From Paraspadella gotoi (taxonomy: Eukaryota > Chaetognatha): 64,000 nucleotides of DNA. Position numbers and translations under genes: made by a program. A model generated the notes under the pieces. It searched no databases. It saw only the letters and a list, made by a program, of their open reading frames with translations, and was not told the DNA's origin. The stretch lies in the NCBI GenBank assembly GCA_051294375.1, contig CM119267.1:11159045-11223044 (forward strand), written 5' to 3'. Positions 63,843-64,000 of this stretch are shown piece by piece. How positions within the stretch are numbered: position 1 is the stretch's first letter; each line of letters opens with the position of its first letter.

Positions 63843-64000
63843 CGTCCTTCTTAGAATATAAATATGATAGATTTGATTTGATAGGATATGAAGATAAATA
63901 TAACATGATATGAAGTAGATATGATTTCCTTCTTATGAGGTGAATATGATAGATATCAAGATATGATTTGATATGATATGAGGATAGATATAACATGATA
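63843..64000 (+). repeat. Start of an AT-rich minisatellite, cut by window end
   Basis: About two units of roughly 84-90 bp, marked by TCCTTCTTA at 63844 and 63928. Each continues through GAATATGATAGAT, TGATTTGATA and AGATATAACATGATA variants. Confidence 0.8.

Larger units (their letters stand above)
59336..64000. other. No gene supported; repeats, CpG patch and a gap
   Basis: AT-rich to 59990, then GA and CT tracts. A CpG-dense patch at 62340-62720 contains the palindrome CCGGGACGTCCCGG (62546 region) and many CCCG motifs. It may be a promoter, but the overlapping frames there have no convincing protein features. Confidence 0.4.

Overview
This is a stretch of a eukaryotic, almost certainly invertebrate animal, draft assembly. 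The evidence is spliced genes with very short GT-AG introns (about 67 to 170 bp), an innexin gap-junction gene, AATAAA poly(A) signals, and an extreme load of (GA)n/(CT)n microsatellites broken by runs of N. The innexin and small introns suggest a compact-gene protostome. I cannot name the species or phylum from this window.

Layout. 1-4.7 kb: no gene; a CT microsatellite, a possible 1.17 kb terminal-inverted-repeat element and one copy of a dispersed repeat. 4.7-8.5 kb: two minus-strand genes, a four-exon innexin (450 aa) and, upstream of it, a two-exon short secreted protein built of integrin-type EGF repeats (134 aa). 8.5-17.7 kb: microsatellites and gaps, with one weak ORF. 17.75-18.03, 24.2-24.5 and 26.5-27.1 kb: three small GC-rich intronless ORFs of unknown function. 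18.9-22.7 kb: a badly assembled purine-rich region. 27.46-28.07 kb: two tandem copies of the dispersed repeat.

29.1-50.4 kb is one locus of about 10.5 kb present twice in direct orientation on either side of a 25-N gap. Each unit carries a long-chain acyl-CoA synthetase (ACSL) gene. The second copy (44640-47895) reads as an intact 13-exon, 654-residue enzyme. The first (33710-36974) has the same exons in order but at least ten single-base indels. 50.4-64 kb has no supported gene but holds a clear fold-back element (MITE) with TA target duplication at 58731-59333, a tRNA-like sequence, many microsatellites and four gaps.

The innexin would form channels at the plasma membrane, the I-EGF protein would be secreted, and ACSL would activate fatty acids at intracellular membranes. 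Nothing indicates that they act together. I found no CRISPR array, no gene cluster for a novel system and no rRNA. The strongest unexplained structure is technical: all three 25-N gaps sit next to a duplicated sequence (inverted at 15.8 kb, noisy direct at 18.9-22.2 kb, 10.5 kb direct at 39.9 kb). This points to gap-filling or haplotype artefacts that would mislead gene counts.
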